A stretch of DNA of 64,000 nt from Blastococcus aggregatus (GTDB lineage Bacteria > Actinomycetota > Actinomycetes > Mycobacteriales > Geodermatophilaceae): NCBI RefSeq assembly GCF_900221005.1, contig NZ_OBQI01000004.1:248001-312000 (forward strand). Direction: 5' to 3'. The position numbers and the translations under genes were made by a program. Below are positions 1 through 7,422 of the stretch, in pieces. The stretch's first letter is position 1. Every line of letters begins with the position of its first letter. Under the pieces are notes generated by a model. That model had not been told where the DNA came from, did no database searches, and saw only the letters and a list, made by a program, of their open reading frames with translations.

Positions 1-2
1 TG

Positions 3-101
3 GCCGGCGCCCTGGGTGCGTACTTCCTCGACCGCAACCGGACCGGCCACGATGACGTGGTCGCACGTCCCGGTGACCGACCCGGCGACGCTCCCGCATG
101 A
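3..101 (+). CDS. C-terminal end of a small membrane protein (partial)
   Basis: The frame is open from the window edge to a TGA at 99-101 and gives 32 residues beginning AGALGAYFLDRNRTGHDD. The Gly/Ala stretch running into a YFLDRNR motif resembles the end of YtxH-like small membrane proteins, in which a single helix is followed by a charged cytoplasmic tail. The start and helix lie outside the window, so the family is a guess. The downstream antiporter gene begins 29 bases later on the same strand, so the two may be co-transcribed. Confidence 0.45.
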   Translation, partial: AGALGAYFLDRNRTGHDDVVARPGDRPGDAPA

Positions 102-130
102 TCGGCTGACGGTCCGGGCAGTGCGGTCCG

Positions 131-1357
131 ATGACCATCGACGTGCTGCTGCTCACCGGCGGGCTGCTGGCCATCGGCGTCGCGGCGCTGTCGGGCCGGC
201 TGCGCCGGCTCCCCGTGTCCGAGCCGCTCATCGGACTGGTGATCGGCGTGCTGATCGGGCCGGCGGTGCTCGACGTGCTCCCCGTGGCGCCGATGACCGA
301 GGACCAGACCTGGCTGCACACGGCCACCCGTCTGCTCCTGGCGATCTCCGTCATGTCCGTGGCGCTCCGGTACCCGTTCGGGGATGCGCGGTCCCGGTTG
401 CGGCCGGTGCTGCTGCTCCTGGCGGTCGCGATGCCGGCCATGGCGCTGGTGACCGCGGGGCTCTCCGTCGCCTTCCTCGGCGTCGGGCTGGGGGCGGCCG
501 CGCTGCTGGGCGCAGCGCTGTGCCCGACCGATCCGGTGCTCGCCTCCAACGTCGTGACCGGCGCGCCCGCCGAGGAGGACCTCCCCGCCCGGGACCGGCA
601 GATCCTGTCCCTGGAGTCGGGCGCCAACGACGGGCTGGCCCTCCCGCTGGTCCTGGTCGCCGTCGCCCTCGCCGGTCCCCTGACCACCGGCGACGCCCTC
701 CTCGAGTCGCTCTGGCAGGTCACCGGGGCCGTGGTGGTGGGCGCCGCCCTGGGCTGGCTGGGCGGGCGGGCCCTGCGCGCCGGCGAGGAGCACGGCTCCA
801 CCGACCACGGGCCCCTCGCCCTGTTCACCGTCGTGCTGGCCTTCGCGGCGCTCGGGCTCTCGGGGATCATCGAGGTCGACGGCGTGCTCGCGGTCTTCGT
901 CTGCGGGCTGGCGTTCAACCTGGTCGCCAGCGGGTCCGACCGGACCACCGACGCACCCATCGACGAGGCGATCAACCGGTTCCTCGTCATCCCGCTGTTC
1001 ATCGCCGTCGGGGCGGCGCTCCCCTGGTCCGCGTGGGCCGACCTCGGCTGGCAGGGGCCTGCGCTGGCCGTCGCGATCCTGCTGCTCCGCCGGCTCCCCG
1101 TGCTGCTCCTGCTGCGCCGACCGCTGCGCCTGGGGCTCCCCGACGCGGTCCACCTGGGCTGGTTCGGGCCCATCGGCGTCTCCGCGCTGTTCTACCTCGG
1201 GATGGAGGCCGAGCGACTGGGCGCCGATCCCACCGTGCTGGCCGCCGGGACCCTGGTCGTCGCGGCGAGCACGCTGGCGCACGGCGTCACCGCGGCGCCC
1301 GGGCGGGTCCTGTACCGCCGGGCGACCGACCGGCAGGAGACCGCCGCTCAGTCCTGA
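131..1357 (+). CDS. Na+/H+ (CPA1-type) cation:proton antiporter
   Basis: This 408-residue integral membrane protein is hydrophobic throughout, with about 11-13 predicted helices, as expected for the transmembrane part of CPA1 (NhaP-type) antiporters that swap cytoplasmic Na+ or K+ for protons. The family signature is visible: a CPTDPVLAS segment near residue 137 and the ESGANDGLALPL stretch near 161, whose Asn-Asp pair matches the ion-binding ND motif of CPA1 proteins. There is no C-terminal RCK/TrkA domain, so it is a minimal transporter. It is convergent with, and overlaps by 10 bases, a K+-channel-like gene. That pairing suggests monovalent cation homeostasis, but the actual ion cannot be read from sequence. 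Confidence 0.9.
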   Translation: MTIDVLLLTGGLLAIGVAALSGRLRRLPVSEPLIGLVIGVLIGPAVLDVLPVAPMTEDQTWLHTATRLLLAISVMSVALRYPFGDARSRLRPVLLLLAVAMPAMALVTAGLSVAFLGVGLGAAALLGAALCPTDPVLASNVVTGAPAEEDLPARDRQILSLESGANDGLALPLVLVAVALAGPLTTGDALLESLWQVTGAVVVGAALGWLGGRALRAGEEHGSTDHGPLALFTVVLAFAALGLSGIIEVDGVLAVFVCGLAFNLVASGSDRTTDAPIDEAINRFLVIPLFIAVGAALPWSAWADLGWQGPALAVAILLLRRLPVLLLLRRPLRLGLPDAVHLGWFGPIGVSALFYLGMEAERLGADPTVLAAGTLVVAASTLAHGVTAAPGRVLYRRATDRQETAAQS

Positions 1358-2232
1358 CCCGTGCGGTGGTGCGCCTCCGCGTAGGCGGCCAGGATCTCGT
1401 CCTTCGCACCGCCGGTGTGCAGGAACTGGTCGTCGAGGACCCGGGCGAAGTCGTCGACAGCCCTGTCCAGGAGTGCGGCGGCGACCCGGACGTCGAGGCG
1501 CGGCGCGGACCGCCCGCTCTCCGCCAGCGCGGTCGCGACCCGGATCATCGCCGGCAGCGCGGCCTCCTCGTCCCCGTCCCGGAAGTAGTACGTCTCGGCG
1601 TACTGGGTGACGTCGACCCGCGCCTGGACCAGCGCGCCCGCGAGACTCTCCAGCAGGGGCGCGGCCAGCGTCGAGCCGGCGTCGTGCAGAAGGTCCTCGG
1701 GAGCCACCGCCCGGAGCACCGCCAGCCGGACGGCGAGTGACCGCCGCCGGACGAGGGCCGGGTAGATCTGCAGCACCCAGGTGACCGACGCGGTGAGCAG
1801 GCCGAAGCCGACCAGCGCCTGCACGGGCACGGCGATCCGGAGCCAGCCATCGACCGGCACGACGTCACCGAAGCCGAGCGTCGCGAGGGTGACGGTGGAC
1901 AGGTAGACGGCGTCGAGGACGTCACTGCGCTCGCTCACGTCCAGGCCGCTCGAGAAGGAGAAGGCCTCGGGCAGGTGGGGCACGTAGACGAGGGCGCCGC
2001 CGGCGATCAGCATCGCGAGCCACAGGAGGATGACCAGCCCCAGCCCGCCGGGACCGGTCAGGCCGCCGCTGCGGTTGCGACGCCGCCGCCCCGCCCACCA
2101 CACCGCGCGCATCACCTGCGTGCTGAGGGAGCCGCGGCCACTGGGGTGCCACAGCGTGTGGAAGATGTCCCGCAGCGCGGCGAGGACCACGAGGACGCCC
2201 GCCGCGGTGATCGCCCAGTCCAGCCATGCCAT
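1348..2232 (-). CDS. Two-pore-helix potassium channel family protein
   Basis: This 294-residue protein has an N-terminal helix (residues 5-22), a second helix around 65-85, then a pore loop containing TLATLGFGDVVP and a following helix ending near residue 155. The TxGFGD sequence is the K+ selectivity filter seen in Ion_trans_2 channels. The C-terminal 130 residues are soluble, largely helical, and lack a recognisable RCK Rossmann motif, so they may be a novel regulatory or oligomerisation domain. Its 3' end overlaps the antiporter gene. It probably conducts K+ across the cytoplasmic membrane. The ATG at 2232 is chosen because the first helix starts immediately after it. Confidence 0.85.
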   Translation of the reverse strand: MAWLDWAITAAGVLVVLAALRDIFHTLWHPSGRGSLSTQVMRAVWWAGRRRRNRSGGLTGPGGLGLVILLWLAMLIAGGALVYVPHLPEAFSFSSGLDVSERSDVLDAVYLSTVTLATLGFGDVVPVDGWLRIAVPVQALVGFGLLTASVTWVLQIYPALVRRRSLAVRLAVLRAVAPEDLLHDAGSTLAAPLLESLAGALVQARVDVTQYAETYYFRDGDEEAALPAMIRVATALAESGRSAPRLDVRVAAALLDRAVDDFARVLDDQFLHTGGAKDEILAAYAEAHHRTGQD

Positions 2233-2288
2233 CCCCGCCAGCCTGGCAGAGATCGGATGATCGGGCTCCCCGGGGTAGGGGCCTTCCC

Positions 2289-2801
2289 ATGTGGTTCGAC
2301 TCCTGGTCCGACATCGCCCGTGTGCTCGCCGTGGGCGCCGCCGCCTACGTGACCGTGATCGTGGTCCTGCGGGTGACCGGCAAGCGCACGCTCAGCAAGC
2401 TCAACGCCTTCGACTGGGTGGTGAGCGTGGCGCTGGGCTCCACCCTGGCCACCATCCTGCTGAGCAGCGACGTCTCCTGGGCCGAGGGGGCCACCGCCCT
2501 GGCGCTGCTCGCGTGTCTCCAGTTCGCCGTCGCCTGGACGACCACCCACCTCCCGGGCGGCCGGTCGGTGCTCACGGCGCGACCCACCCTGCTGCTGGAG
2601 GAGGGCAGGATCCTGCCCGGGGCGCTGCGGGAACAGCGCGTGACCGAGGACGAGATCCGACAGGCGGTGCGGGCCACCGGTACCGGGGACCTGGGCAGCG
2701 TCGCCGCCGTCGTCCGGGAGTCCGACGGATCGTTCAGCGTCATCTCCACGTCGCAGGCCGGAGACCGCTCGGCGCTCGAGGGAGTGCGCCGGGCGTCGTA
2801 G
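2289..2801 (+). CDS. DUF421 (YetF-like) membrane protein
   Basis: This 170-residue protein begins MWFDSWSDIARVLAVG. It has three hydrophobic segments (roughly residues 10-30, 40-58 and 62-80) followed by a soluble alpha/beta domain containing RPTLLLEEGRILPGALREQRV. That matches YetF/DUF421 proteins, in which the tail oligomerises beneath the membrane. The RVTGKRTLSKLNAFDWVV segment is the family's most recognisable stretch. An open frame extends upstream to 2226, but the ATG at 2289 places the first helix correctly. It is divergent from the channel gene. The biological role of YetF proteins is not well established. Confidence 0.85.
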   Translation: MWFDSWSDIARVLAVGAAAYVTVIVVLRVTGKRTLSKLNAFDWVVSVALGSTLATILLSSDVSWAEGATALALLACLQFAVAWTTTHLPGGRSVLTARPTLLLEEGRILPGALREQRVTEDEIRQAVRATGTGDLGSVAAVVRESDGSFSVISTSQAGDRSALEGVRRAS

Positions 2802-2857
2802 CCGGTCCGTCGAGGAGCGCACGTGTGCCGGCACGGCGTCCGGGTAGCCGCGACTGC

Positions 2858-3049
2858 ATGGCTGACGACGTGCCTGCGACCAGCCAGCTCACCGTCACCT
2901 ACCTGCGGCCGGGCCGGACGGGTCCGCTGTCGGTCACCGCCCGGGTGCGCACGCGCGGCGAGCACCTCACCGTCTGCGAGGCCGAGGTGGAGCAGGCCGG
3001 GAAGCCCATCGGGCACGCCGTCGCCACCTTCGCGCTGCTGCACACCTGA
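2858..3049 (+). pseudogene. Truncated hotdog thioesterase (PaaI-like) C-terminal fragment
   Basis: The 63-residue reading frame MADDVPATSQLTVTYLRP... ending ATFALLHT matches only the C-terminal half of a PaaI-type hotdog thioesterase: the SQLTVTYLRP strand, the ARV strand, and the AxATFALL strand. The N-terminal half with the catalytic acidic residue and long helix is absent, and the upstream sequence in this frame shows no hotdog similarity. It therefore looks like a gene remnant, although an ATG at 2858 could still drive translation of a small protein. I see no good ribosome binding site. Confidence 0.55.
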
Positions 3050-3066
3050 CGACGGGCGGAGGAGGT

Positions 3067-3107
3067 TCCGGGCTGCCCGGACGGCCGGAGCCGACGGGCA
3101 GCCCGGA
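3067..3107. terminator. Bidirectional hairpin terminator
   Basis: A perfect 12-bp inverted repeat, TCCGGGCTGCCC at 3067-3078 and GGGCAGCCCGGA at 3096-3107, lies between the convergent stops of the thioesterase remnant and the minus-strand lipoprotein-like gene. There is no U-tract, as is usual in high-GC actinobacteria. Confidence 0.65.
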
Positions 3108-3111
3108 CCGA

Positions 3112-3609
3112 TCAGACCGGGCCGGCGCAGTAGATGGTGCCGGGCTCGGTCACCATCTCGCCCTCCCAGAGGGCGTACTCCGTCTTGTCGGCGAAGTCCA
3201 CGCAGATGTCCTCGACGGGAGCGTCCTCGAAGTCCTTGTAGGTCATCTCCTGGTCGTCGATGCCGATGATCTTGAACTGGGCCTCGTCGGAGCCGCAGTC
3301 GACCGTCTCGTAGTCGGTCTCGCTGGTCGTCGTGATGCAGTCGCCGACCTCGGAGGCGCCGCCACCGAACAGGCCGAGCGCACCGGCGCCCACCGCACCG
3401 GCGACGACGAGGCCACCGGCGATGCCGAACCACTTCTTCTTCGAGGACGTGCCCTGCCCGGCCGGCGGCGTCGGGCCCTGAGGCGGGGGACCCTGGGGCG
3501 CCGGGTACTGGGCGGCGGGGTCGTAGCCGGGGACGTGGGCGCCGGGGCCGGGGACGTTCGGGTCGTTCGGGCCGGTGGGGCCGGGGGCGTCGGGGCCGGG
3601 GACGGTCAT
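3112..3609 (-). CDS. LppU/SCO3897-like single-pass exported protein
   Basis: This 165-residue protein has three parts: a cytoplasmic Pro/Gly/Gln-rich tail (residues 1-60), a KKKW-bounded transmembrane helix rich in Gly/Ala/Val (about 64-85), and an extracellular domain of about 80 residues with four Cys (VGDC, TVDC, DICV, IYCAGP). The GDC motif directly after the helix and the DCxSDEAxFKI pattern resemble the actinobacterial LppU/SCO3897 family of unknown function. The four cysteines probably form two disulfides. The frame is open much further upstream, but the ATG at 3609 is preceded by AGGAG at ideal spacing, and the upstream residues are low-complexity read-through. Confidence 0.75.
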   Translation of the reverse strand: MTVPGPDAPGPTGPNDPNVPGPGAHVPGYDPAAQYPAPQGPPPQGPTPPAGQGTSSKKKWFGIAGGLVVAGAVGAGALGLFGGGASEVGDCITTTSETDYETVDCGSDEAQFKIIGIDDQEMTYKDFEDAPVEDICVDFADKTEYALWEGEMVTEPGTIYCAGPV

Positions 3610-3945
3610 GGGTTCTCCTGGGTGCTCCGGAAGTGGTGCAGTCGCGGGAGAGCTTGCCTCACGGCCCGCTGACCAGGCAGTTCGCCACCGCGCGCTCGGA
3701 CTCGACGCGGTAACGATGCGTTCCGGATCGACTCGCCCGACCCAGCCGCCCCAGGGCACGCCGTCGCCTCGTCGAGTTGCTGCACCCCGGGCCGGTCCCC
3801 CGTTCGGGGTACGGATCGGAGAGCCTGCCTGCAGAAACACTCCTGGGGAGGGATCCCGCCGTCGCCCAGGGACGGCTAACCTGAGGGAGCCCGCACGGTT
3901 CTCCGCTGCGGCCGGCGTCCAGGAGGCACCCCGTTCCCGCTCAGC

Positions 3946-4169
3946 ATGGACGATGCGCCGACGCGCACCTCGGCTGCCCCTGCCGGGGGGACGCGAACAT
4001 CCACCAGGAGCGCGCCGCGGAGATCACCGAGGCCCGCGCCAAGGCGGGTGAGCAGGTCGAGTGCCCCGAGTGCGGCGGCCCGGCCACCCCCCTGCAGATC
4101 GTGACGTGGGGTCACTGCCGCCCCTGCCACACCGCCGACTCCCGCTCCATCCAGCCGCTGCGCTGGTAG
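3946..4169 (+). pseudogene. Small zinc-ribbon protein interrupted by a one-base frameshift
   Basis: The segment encoding RAAEITEARAKAGEQ, CPECG, VTWGHCRPC and SIQPLRW (ending 4169) has two CxxC pairs and looks like a genuine small zinc ribbon. Its frame has no ATG, GTG or TTG back to the upstream TGA near 3881. In the neighbouring frame an ATG at 3946 reads MDDAPTRTSAAPAGG and would join the zinc ribbon exactly if the run of six G at 3985-3990 were seven. The restored protein is 74 residues. This is either a homopolymer sequencing deletion or a real loss-of-function allele. An AGGAGG at 3921 lies rather far upstream of the ATG. Confidence 0.6.
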
Positions 4170-4184
4170 CGGGGAGCCGACCCG

Positions 4185-4592
4185 TCAGCGGCCGGGGCGC
4201 GCTCCGGCCAGCTCGCGGGCGGCCGCCGCGGCCTCGGTGCCCAGCTGGTCGTCGATCGAGGCCAGGAAGGTCTCCCAGGCCTGCTCCGGGGTGACCCCCA
4301 GCGCGGTGGCGATCTGATCCCAGCCGGCGCCGCCGCGCAGCGCGGCGCGGATGCCGACCAGTCGGCTGTCATGGGCCTTGCGCGCCACGACCTCGCCGAG
4401 GGCGAGCAGCTCGAGGGACTCGTGCACGTCGAGCTGGGTGTCGGTGGCCTTGAGGGCGGCCCAGTGGTCGTCGTCGTCGCGGACGGTGTTGAGCGCGGTG
4501 TCGCCGTTGTCGCGGCGACTGAGGAAGTCGAGTCGGGTCGCGGCCGTGGGCAGCGAGAACTCCGCAGCCAGGCCCTCGGGGGTGATGCTCAT
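4185..4592 (-). CDS. Conserved hypothetical, helical protein with HTH-like segment
   Basis: This 135-residue acidic, predominantly helical protein has no signal peptide or membrane segment. Residues about 85-115 (AALRGGAGWDQIATALGV) read like a sigma-70 region 4 or MerR-type helix-turn-helix, in which GxxxxxIAxxLG is the turn. DNA binding is therefore possible but unproven. I do not recognise a named family. It faces the zinc-ribbon gene, and the stretch before its ATG at 4592 contains no other candidate start with better context. Confidence 0.6.
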   Translation of the reverse strand: MSITPEGLAAEFSLPTAATRLDFLSRRDNGDTALNTVRDDDDHWAALKATDTQLDVHESLELLALGEVVARKAHDSRLVGIRAALRGGAGWDQIATALGVTPEQAWETFLASIDDQLGTEAAAAARELAGARPGR

Positions 4593-4682
4593 GCCGGAGG
4601 TGTCCCCCGCCGCTCGGGCGTGGCAAACCGGTGGGGACGCATCTCACCCGTCCGGCGTCGGTGTTCACGCTCCGCGCACGAG

Positions 4683-4719
4683 CGAGGGCCCGCACCCCGG
4701 TACGGGATGCGGGCCCTCG
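4683..4719 (-). terminator. Strong hairpin terminator of the ferritin-like gene
   Basis: A 12-bp perfect inverted repeat, CGAGGGCCCGCA (4683-4694) and TGCGGGCCCTCG (4708-4719), with a further CCC/GGG pairing inside the loop, sits 15 bases past the stop of the minus-strand gene at 4734. Confidence 0.75.
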
Positions 4720-4733
4720 GGCAGTGCTGACCG

Positions 4734-5708
4734 TCAGCTGTTGACGCCGACGGCTTCCTTCGCGAGCGAGGCGAGCTGGGTCTGCGCGGCGCTGACCACG
4801 TTCGCCCGACCCTTGTGAGCCTCCTCGTAGGAGATGATCACGCGGATGTCGCGCGCCTCCGTGAGGCCCTTGATCGCCTTGATGGCGTCGCCGACCGCGA
4901 GGTTGTCGAAGTTCTTGATCGGCAGCTCGTCGGCGGAGACGTCACCGAGCTCCTCGCGGGCGGAACGGGCGGCCTTGGCCGCGCCCTTGTTGCCCTCGCG
5001 GTTGGCGATCTGCTCCGCGCGGCGCAGCGTGGCGCCGCGGCCGGCGGTGAGGCTCTCGCGGACGGCGCCGGTCAGGGCGGCCGCGCGGTCGGTGACGGCA
5101 CTGAACCGGTCAGAGGTCTCCTCGCCGGCGTGCTTGACCGTGTCGACCGCGTTGTTCACGGTGTTCGCCCAGAAGCGCACGGGGGCGTTGACCGCGCGGG
5201 CGACGCCGCCGGCAACCTTCTGCACCGGCGTGGCCACCAGGGCGGCGGGACCGCCCATGGCCTCCTCGGCCAGGACGACGGTCAGCCACTCGATGGTCGC
5301 CGTGTGGGCCTCGATGAGCTTCTCGGCGAGCCGACGGACCGTGGTCTCGTCGGCCTGGTCGGCGAGGACCTTCACGTAGGTGGCGCGGTCGCGCAGCTGG
5401 TGCTCGAGGGCCAGGTCGGTGAGCAGCGCCTCCTCGAAGGGGGCCGCCTGCTCGAAGGTCGCCTTCAGCGTGGCCGACAGGCGGCCCACCGCCGGGGTGA
5501 CGACGTCCGGCACGCCACCGATGGCGCGCAGCTGCTCGGTGATCTCGAACGAGCGAGCGGCGGCGTTGTCGGCGTTCTGGGTGAGCTCGCGGCGCACGGC
5601 ATCGGTGCGGGCCTGGGAGATCCGGGTGCGTGCGACCTGCTCCTCGGTCTGCGTGAGCAGGACGAGGGCGCGCAGCTGGTTGATCAGCTTGCTGTTGTTG
5701 TCGGTCAT
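4734..5708 (-). CDS. Ferritin-like-domain helical protein with lipid-droplet-type C-terminal motif
   Basis: This 324-residue, almost wholly helical protein has two parts. Residues 1-165 form a four-helix ferritin-like region (LINQLRALVLLTQTEEQVARTR, then AAPFEEALLTDLALEHQLRDRA and LIEAHTATIEWLTVVLAEE) with scattered Glu/His but no clear di-iron ExxH pairs. A middle section has long amphipathic helices. The C-terminus has a distinctive block, LPIKNFDNLAVGDAIKAIK then YEEAHKGR and SAAQTQLA. I have seen this block at the end of actinobacterial helical proteins, including some called lipid-droplet-associated. The start is ATG 5708, with GGAG 12 bases upstream, rather than the in-frame codon at 5720. 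The role is unknown; surface coating or stress protection is inference. The leader is highly structured (see 5727-5769). Confidence 0.7.
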   Translation of the reverse strand: MTDNNSKLINQLRALVLLTQTEEQVARTRISQARTDAVRRELTQNADNAAARSFEITEQLRAIGGVPDVVTPAVGRLSATLKATFEQAAPFEEALLTDLALEHQLRDRATYVKVLADQADETTVRRLAEKLIEAHTATIEWLTVVLAEEAMGGPAALVATPVQKVAGGVARAVNAPVRFWANTVNNAVDTVKHAGEETSDRFSAVTDRAAALTGAVRESLTAGRGATLRRAEQIANREGNKGAAKAARSAREELGDVSADELPIKNFDNLAVGDAIKAIKGLTEARDIRVIISYEEAHKGRANVVSAAQTQLASLAKEAVGVNS

Positions 5709-5726
5709 GACGAGTAACAACTCCGT

Positions 5727-5769
5727 GGGATCGGGGATGACCTGACGGTTCTGGTCATGCCCCGATCCC
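5727..5769 (-). promoter_or_regulatory. Structured 5' leader hairpin next to the Shine-Dalgarno
   Basis: GGGATCGGGGATGACC (5727-5742) and GGTCATGCCCCGATCCC (5753-5769) form a 16-bp stem with one bulged base. On the minus strand the stem ends directly before the ACGGAG ribosome site of the gene starting at 5708. Just upstream, the minus strand reads GGAGTTAGCACTCC, containing TTAGCACTC, half of a CIRCE (HrcA) operator. I find no GAGTGCTAA partner at the nine-base spacing. The hairpin could be a translational switch, an RNA stabiliser or an attenuator. Confidence 0.5.
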
Positions 5770-5833
5770 GGGGAGTGCTAACTCCTGCAAGCAGATTGCT
5801 AGCAGTGAGGCCGGTCACGGCCGGCCGCACGGA

Positions 5834-6037
5834 TCAGACGAGCGCGTCCTGCGAGCGGTCCAGCAGGGTCCGCGGCGTCACGCCGAAGCGGAGCACCGGC
5901 TGGGTGTCGTCGTCGCGCAGGTGCTGCGGCGCCAGGCGGGGCCGGCGCACCGGCAGCGGGGACGGCGGCAGGCGCTTGCCGCAGCCGACGCAGAACCGGC
6001 CGCGCTGCGCGACCGCGTCGCACTGAGTGCACGTCAT
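5834..6037 (-). CDS. Small zinc-ribbon protein
   Basis: This 67-residue protein begins MTCTQCDAVAQRGRFCVGCGKR. The spacing CxxC-x9-CxxC is that of zinc-ribbon modules found at the N-terminus of many actinobacterial membrane or regulatory proteins. The remainder is Pro/Arg-rich with no second domain. A GGGGAGG ribosome site precedes the ATG at 6037. An upstream in-frame extension to 6166 lacks coding character. Function is unknown; it may be an adaptor, or a free-standing copy of a domain usually fused to others. Confidence 0.65.
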   Translation of the reverse strand: MTCTQCDAVAQRGRFCVGCGKRLPPSPLPVRRPRLAPQHLRDDDTQPVLRFGVTPRTLLDRSQDALV

Positions 6038-6184
6038 GGATGCCTCCCCGAGGGCTGGTGGAGCCGCTGCCCGGTGGATCCGGACGTCTGGACAGTGGCA
6101 GACCTCGGGCCCCGTCCGGGTCGCCCGGAGTTCGGTGGGACGACATGTCACCCAACCGTCATCCACGTCTCGGGATCGTCGTGC

Positions 6185-6661
6185 TCACCCAGTGGGATCG
6201 GATCCGGCGAGATGCTCGGCGAGCCGGTCGAGGAAGGGCACCTGGCCCGCGACCAGCTTCGTGCGCGCCTCGTCGAGGGGGAACCAGGCGGCCCGGTCGA
6301 TCTCGGGGAACTCCTGGATGCGGCCGGACCGCGGTGGCCACTCGAGCTCGAAGGTGTTGCTGGTGCAGGCCGCGGCGTCGAGGTCGCCCTCGGCCGCCCA
6401 GACGGTGAGCACCTTCCCCGAGGCGCGCAGCCGACCGAGCGGCACGAGGTCGGTGGCCGGCACCGGCGAGCCGAGTTCCTCCTCGAACTCGCGGTGCGCG
6501 ACGGCCAGCGGATCCTCGTCCGGGCCGTGCTCGCCCTTGGGGAGGGACCACGCACGGTCGTCCTTGCGGGCCCAGAAGGGTCCGCCCATGTGGCCGATCA
6601 GCACCTCCCGGCCATCCGGGCCGAGCCGGTGCAGCAGGATCCCGGCGCTGGTCCTCGGCAC
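6185..6661 (-). CDS. Nudix hydrolase
   Basis: This 158-residue protein contains a complete Nudix box, G(EHGPD)E(DPLAVAH)REFEEELG, at residues about 43-65. It has the catalytic REFEEELG helix that binds Mg2+. The N-terminal SAGILLHRL strand and the WSLPKGEH approach are typical of Nudix enzymes acting on (di)nucleotides such as diadenosine polyphosphates or (d)NTPs. The KGE and PxxDRAAWF features are shared with MutT/Ap4A-type members, but the substrate cannot be assigned. It is cytosolic and ends just upstream of the 6037 zinc-ribbon gene, on the same strand. Confidence 0.9.
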   Translation of the reverse strand: MPRTSAGILLHRLGPDGREVLIGHMGGPFWARKDDRAWSLPKGEHGPDEDPLAVAHREFEEELGSPVPATDLVPLGRLRASGKVLTVWAAEGDLDAAACTSNTFELEWPPRSGRIQEFPEIDRAAWFPLDEARTKLVAGQVPFLDRLAEHLAGSDPTG

Positions 6662-6685
6662 GCCGGCGATTCTGCCCCGCCGGGC

Positions 6686-7279
6686 TCAGACCAGGCTGGT
6701 GCGGGTGACGCCCTGGCTGCGCCAGTACTCGTTGAGGGCGTTGTTGGTGCGGACGAACCAGATGAAGGGCCCGACGAGGATGAAGATGCCGGGGAAGAAC
6801 CACAGCCCGGTCAGTGCGGTGACCGGGGGCGCCTGCCCGCGCCGCTCGTAGAGCTTGCCCACCTCGTTGCTGAGCAGGAACGGCGAGACGATCCCGAAGA
6901 TCACCGCGATCAGCAGGGCGATGATGCCGCCGAGGCCCTCACCGGTGTGCCGCTTCATCTCCTCGTGGGTCTGGAAGTAGTAGACGAAACCCCAGATGCC
7001 GAGGGTGACGAAGAACAGCAGGATGATCATCCCGGTCGGGCGCATGGTGCCGAGCGCGCCGGTGGGCTGGCTGTACTGCGCCCACGGCGGCGGGCCGGGC
7101 ATCGGCTGGGCCGGGTAGCCCTGCTGGCCGTACTCCGGCTGGCCGTGATCCTGCTGGCCAGACTCCGGCTGGCCGTACTCCGGCGGCGCTGGCGGGGGCG
7201 CGCCCTGGGGCTGGGGCCCGTCGGCTCCGCGGTCGTCGGGCAGTGGCGACGTCGGTGACTCGTGATCGGGCGTGGACAT
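6686..7279 (-). CDS. DUF4234 membrane protein, first copy
   Basis: This 197-residue protein has a long disordered N-terminus with YGQ/PESGQQ repeats (residues 10-70). Three hydrophobic segments follow (GMIILLFFVTLGIWGFVYY; GGIIALLIAVIFGIVSPFLL; LWFFPGIFILVGPFIWFV), separated by a conserved cytoplasmic loop with HEEMKRHTGEG. This is the DUF4234 layout. The Gln/Pro tail resembles those that mediate protein contacts at the actinobacterial membrane. It lies immediately downstream of a close paralogue, so the pair arose by tandem duplication. Function is unknown. Confidence 0.8.
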   Translation of the reverse strand: MSTPDHESPTSPLPDDRGADGPQPQGAPPPAPPEYGQPESGQQDHGQPEYGQQGYPAQPMPGPPPWAQYSQPTGALGTMRPTGMIILLFFVTLGIWGFVYYFQTHEEMKRHTGEGLGGIIALLIAVIFGIVSPFLLSNEVGKLYERRGQAPPVTALTGLWFFPGIFILVGPFIWFVRTNNALNEYWRSQGVTRTSLV

Positions 7280-7367
7280 CCGACTCCTCCTGGACTGGGC
7301 GCAGGACCGCAGTCTGGACCCGCGCGGCGGCGCGTGGGGGCAACCCGTGCGTGCGGCGGAGAACGCG

Positions 7368-7405
7368 GACCGGCCGTGCGTCGCGAGGCGACGACACGGC
7401 CGGTC
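7368..7405 (-). terminator. Long hairpin between the DUF4234 paralogues
   Basis: GACCGGCCGTG (7368-7378) pairs with CACGGCCGGTC (7395-7405), and the loop itself contains CGTCGC/GCGACG. The near-continuous 17-bp stem lies just after the stop of the 7423-7911 gene and probably insulates the two paralogues. Confidence 0.7.
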
Positions 7406-7422
7406 GAGGTGCTGCGGGCGGG

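Noticed and set aside
5770..5800. Full CIRCE (HrcA) operator
   Set aside because: TTAGCACTC is present but there is no GAGTGCTAA partner at 9 bases, so only a half site is claimed.
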